Positions 61,401 through 64,000 of a stretch of 64,000 nt of DNA are shown piece by piece. The stretch comes from Salminus brasiliensis (lineage: Eukaryota; Chordata; Actinopteri; Characiformes; Bryconidae). The DNA is taken from NCBI RefSeq assembly GCF_030463535.1, contig NC_132899.1, positions 12,548,990 to 12,612,989 of the forward strand, given 5' to 3'. How positions within the stretch are numbered: position 1 is the first letter of the stretch; each line of letters begins with the position of its first letter. The notes below the pieces were generated by a model that did no database searches, was not told the DNA's origin, and saw nothing but the letters and a program-made list of their open reading frames with translations. Position numbers and translations under genes: made by a program.

Positions 61401-63924
61401 GTCTATGTTTTAGGATGTGGGAATGTTGGAGATTCCGGCTGAATTATCAGTCAGGTTACGAAGTGCAACAGGTAAGAGAGAAAGTATTATTTTTTATGTG
61501 ATTTTTATCATTCATGTGAGTTGATATTTGTTAATGTACTTATTTCCTATGGTCCCAAACAGGCCGTCCACAGGGCTCAGGGGTCACAGAAGTAGCCCCA
61601 CCACAGGTCAAAGCAGAGCACAGGCTCTCCTTGCCCCCTGATATTGACAGCTACCCATTCTCCCGATATGCCAACACAGTTCTGAAGGTACAGTGTTCAG
61701 ATCCATTGTTCTCATCTGCATGATTTTGAAGGCACTGCAATTTCCCACAATGCACTTGTAATTTTTAGAGAGCACCATACATCAGTGGAATGTGGACCAA
61801 AGTGCATTGCGAAGCTCTTGTTACTAAGCAACAGACAAAAGAGTGTTAGCTAACATTAATGGGAGACAACGGGACTTATCAGGCTCTCTTGACACAAAAA
61901 CAGCAGCCCAGTTAAGAACAAATACCCTAATGGATGGTAACTGTTGTACAATGCTGTGAAAAAGTCATGAAAAAAATTCAGTTTCACATGGCCAGACAGG
62001 TTATAATGAAGTGATGTTTAGCTTCAACAGGTCTGACAGTAATCATGCTTGGATTGGCTAGTGAAATCGAACCCAATTGTCAGTTGAAACTGGTTGATTT
62101 AGTAGCTAAGGGGGGCATTACTTTACTATTGTTCATGGGTGATATAGGCTTTGAATAAATCTTTATCTTCAATAAATGGAATGATCTTTTTAAAGCTGCA
62201 TTGTGTATTTAGTTGTGTTGTCTTATTATCTTATATTCAAATAAATTGGATCATCTGAACCATTTAAATGTGACAAATATGCAAAAATTATTTATATATT
62301 TTTTTCTTATTATCTTTTTCTCCCTCATTCTCACTTTTCAGAACGTTATACCTGTGACTATGGCTAGGAATTAGAACCCAGAATCAGATTCACTTTAGCA
62401 ACTAATGTTGATTTGTTTATGCCACTGGTGAATAATTATACAGTTTGATAATAAGAAAATGTAATTTGGTCATTTATGAATTTTTTGTAAACTAAACTTC
62501 CGCCCCATTTAGCACAATAGTAATGAAGGCGTATAGGTCAGTTTTGGTCATAGCCAGTGTCACAGTCAGTCTAAATCAGTGTAAAACAACTTATGAAAGT
62601 GTTGAGATGTGGATCAATGTTAAGTTTGTTGAGTCACTATTTGTTACTTTAAACTGTTACAGGATGGATGGTGCCAGGCTCAAGATCAGTCCCTCCAGAG
62701 ACCACTCACTTCTCTGGAGCCTGAGGATGCCCGCACTGCTGTGGAGATATACAAACTGGTAAATGAAAAGAGTGTGCCCACATGATACTGGCCTCATCTT
62801 TGTCTACATGTAGTCACATGATGTATTTTAACATTTTGAAGTAGAATTTAATTTCAGCATTTCTCATTTCCAAGCCTAATTCAGCATCTTCTGTCTAATT
62901 CACTGCATCGTGTGTACTTGCTGTCTGTCTTTCTTCACAGATCCTGCGTTTCTGTGGAGACTCAGAGCTGACTGGCTGGCAGGAGCAGATGTTGGGGAAC
63001 TACATTGTGGAGAAAGGCCAGACCAGACCTTCGCTCAGGGATGAGATTCTGGCCCAGCTAGCCTACCACACCTGGGGTCGGGAGGGCGAGGAGGGCTCCC
63101 TGAGGGGCTGGCTGCTCCTTGCTTGCTGCCTCAGTGCCTTCACTCCTTCCCCTACCCTGGACAAACCACTGCTTAAGTATGTCCTCCATTATATAAGGAA
63201 AATGGGTATTGTAGGAGGTGGTAAAAATGAGGTTGCGGATTTGCAGTATGTGTGTAATGACCTGTGTTTTAAGGGACAGATATAACTATTATATGCCAAT
63301 TTTTGTATTATTTTTGCTAGAAATAGTATTTTGTATACTTTGTGTCAAACATTTCATGATGAATGAACCAATAAAAAAGCTATTGAACCTAATATTCATT
63401 ATATTAGTATTATTTGTGTTTCTGTGACTGACATGGCTTCTGTTTTTGTCAGGTATGTGTCAGACCAGGGTCCAGGAGAATACCGTTCTCTGTGTCAGCA
63501 TAAGCTTCTCACTTCTCTCCAGCTGCCAGCACCTGCCTATAGACATCACCCGCCCACTCAGCTTGAATGGACTGCCAATCAGAGGAAAGGAAAGATGGTT
63601 GTAGATGTCAACACCTTTAATGGTTAGAACAGACTGAGTTGTTGTCTATGAAAATTTAAGCATGTAAAGTAAATGCATTATGTAGCATACCTTATAGACC
63701 AGTAATACCTGATAGGGTAAGGGTATTGTATTGCACTTTACCTCTGGCCTCTATAATGCTGTCTTAGATCTTGATGGTGGTTTAGAGGTAACCACATGGC
63801 CAGATAATTATTTCAAGACTGATACAATGTGCTTTGTTTTGGTTTTCACAGAAGAGAAGCTAACAGCCGAGGTGGAGTCCTGGACCACAGGAGAACAGCT
63901 TGCCTCTTGGCTCCTGAGCTTCAG
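48251..63924 (+). CDS. myo15b: Unconventional myosin XV, best fit myosin XVB, 3' end beyond window
   Basis: Thirty coding exons keep one frame: 48251-50773, 51101-51165, 51463-51526, 51738-51847, 51962-52036, 52130-52223, 52293-52396, 52486-52549, 52710-52823, 53427-53588, 53867-53980, 54102-54160, 54275-54398, 54575-54670, 54958-55089, 55425-55550, 55739-55816, 55925-56073, 56870-56915, 57209-57333, 57510-57624, 57727-57902, 58542-58632, 60583-60645, 61414-61471, 61563-61687, 62663-62758, 62941-63176, 63453-63622, 63852-63924. In order they encode an 841-residue extension, motor (about 864-1513), IQ neck, spacer, MyTH4 (about 1668-1830) and the start of the next region. An in-frame TAA at 48239 precedes the chosen ATG with no acceptor between them. 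The motor matches class XV along its length (for example [28 protein letters not shown]). It diverges clearly from MYO15A ([19 protein letters not shown] against TYIGSILVSVNPYQMFGIY), hence myo15b. Family role: actin motor with a MyTH4-FERM tail; MYO15A works in hair-cell stereocilia, while MYO15B is less known. The last exon ends in phase 2 at a GTAGGT donor, so more exons follow. Confidence in class XV is very high; in the B paralogue about 0.65. Confidence 0.93.
52875..53368. mobile_element. Non-autonomous DNA transposon (MITE), full length, in a myosin intron
   Basis: About 494 bp bounded by inverted ends: CACTATATGGACAAAA at the left, and at the right a reverse complement beginning CACTATATGTCCAATG. 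TA precedes the left end; the right flank is AA, so the target duplication is uncertain. The inner text 'tgttggagtaactgtctc' recurs in the other copies of this window. There is no coding capacity. Confidence 0.8.
53744..53792 (+). other. Possible optional myosin exon starting in a (CAG)6 repeat
   Basis: A phase-0 exon could run from any of six tandem CAG triplets (53742-53759) to 53792, followed by a good donor (GTGAGT). It would encode a few Gln residues plus [11 protein letters not shown]. It fits in frame between exons 53427-53588 and 53867-53980. The MYO15A alignment needs no such insert, and no pyrimidine tract precedes it, so it may be an alternative exon or chance. Confidence 0.25.
55379..55418 (+). 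repeat. (TC)n tract serving as polypyrimidine tract
   Basis: About 40 nt of TC dinucleotides end six bases before the acceptor TCAG of exon 55425-55550. A microsatellite is thus the splice pyrimidine tract. Confidence 0.9.
55551..55738 (+). other. GC-AG intron in the myosin motor
   Basis: The exon end ...ACCTATCAG is followed by GCAAGC, not GT. The next exon starts after ATAG at 55739. Joining them gives [16 protein letters not shown], which matches TYQVHKFLDKNHDQ in MYO15A exactly in frame. No GT donor nearby preserves the frame and the homology. Confidence 0.9.
56074..56869 (+). other. Myosin intron, nothing recognised
   Basis: AT-rich intron of 796 nt ending in a good acceptor (TGCTCTCAG). 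The open frame at 56474-56773 in it has no splice support. Confidence 0.6.
57727..58632 (+). other. IQ neck of the myosin
   Basis: Two good IQ motifs follow the converter: [14 protein letters not shown] and [13 protein letters not shown] (about residues 1537-1573). They bind calmodulin or related light chains. A third segment, [14 protein letters not shown], has the spacing but lacks the IQ pair, so it is a decayed or weak IQ. The exon junction at 57902/58542 lies between the second and third. Confidence 0.85.
59700..60195 (+). repeat. SINE/L2-type 3' tail in a myosin intron
   Basis: Near the right end, 'ttgtaagtcgctctggataa' is followed by 'gagtctaaatgccataaatg' and a short (AAATGT)n run. 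This is the conserved tail of teleost SINEs mobilised by L2-type LINEs. The left border of the element is not clear to me. Confidence 0.65.
60290..60470 (+). promoter_or_regulatory. TATA-like motif and GC-richer patch inside a myosin intron
   Basis: GGAATATAAAAGAAGC at 60340-60355 sits in a repeat-free stretch of the 1.95 kb intron before exon 60583. It could be an internal promoter for a short tail isoform or a chance TATA. There is no other support. Confidence 0.15.
60778..61274. mobile_element. Second copy of the same MITE, in a myosin intron
   Basis: It starts at 'ccacatggacaaaagtgttg' and ends at 'catttggccgtatagcg', with the same internal order and near-equal length (about 495 bp) as the copy at 52875. 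It shares 'ctccacagctcaatgctag' and 'taggtttatgtttatctgc' with that copy. The ends are slightly mutated. Confidence 0.8.
61563..63622 (+). other. First MyTH4 domain of the myosin tail
   Basis: From the [20 protein letters not shown] segment through [48 protein letters not shown] and [10 protein letters not shown] the sequence follows the first MyTH4 of MYO15A closely. MyTH4 domains bind microtubules or cargo. The next exon (63852-63924; [18 protein letters not shown]) begins the FERM-like part that follows MyTH4 in class XV. No break is seen. Confidence 0.9.
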
Positions 63925-64000
63925 GTAGGTAGAGTTATAATTACCAAAGTTTTCTTTCTAAAACTGAGGGCTCTGAGTGGTGAAATGAACTAGGCACTGC

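Overview
This is eukaryotic DNA from a ray-finned fish. Introns follow GT-AG rules, AT-rich microsatellites are frequent, and Tc1-type transposon relics and other dispersed repeats of teleost type lie throughout. The repeat mix suggests an ostariophysan, but I cannot name a species. No CRISPR array, operon or bacterial feature is present, and I saw no tRNA or rRNA gene.

Layout. From 1 to about 37.5 kb there is no gene I can support. The stretch holds microsatellites, three copies of one dispersed repeat, relics of Tc1-like and other DNA transposons, and several GC-richer, repeat-free islands that look like conserved non-coding elements (a judgement by eye only). From 37597 to 43383, on the minus strand, lies a complete asb3 gene: nine coding exons and 520 residues, with N-terminal ankyrin repeats and a C-terminal SOCS box. 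All splice phases join. A CpG-rich segment near 44.0-44.2 kb and a block of GCTA tetramers lie just upstream. From 45333 to 45963, also on the minus strand, three exons join in phase and encode a small protein of about 133 residues that I do not recognise. From 48251 to the right edge, on the plus strand, lies a large class XV unconventional myosin, best matched to myo15b. I reconstructed 30 coding exons in one continuous frame (about 1875 residues): an 841-residue Lys/Glu-rich extension in one exon, the full motor, IQ neck, first MyTH4 domain and the start of the next region. The gene runs off the window.

The genes have unrelated jobs. ASB3 is a substrate adaptor of a Cullin-5 ubiquitin ligase. 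Myosin XV proteins are actin motors with MyTH4-FERM tails. There is no sign of a shared pathway. The points most worth checking are the unrecognised small gene, the glutamine in the myosin P-loop where nearly all myosins have glutamate, a GC-AG intron, a CAG-repeat optional exon, and perfect or near-perfect RFX X-box palindromes in the gene-free region.
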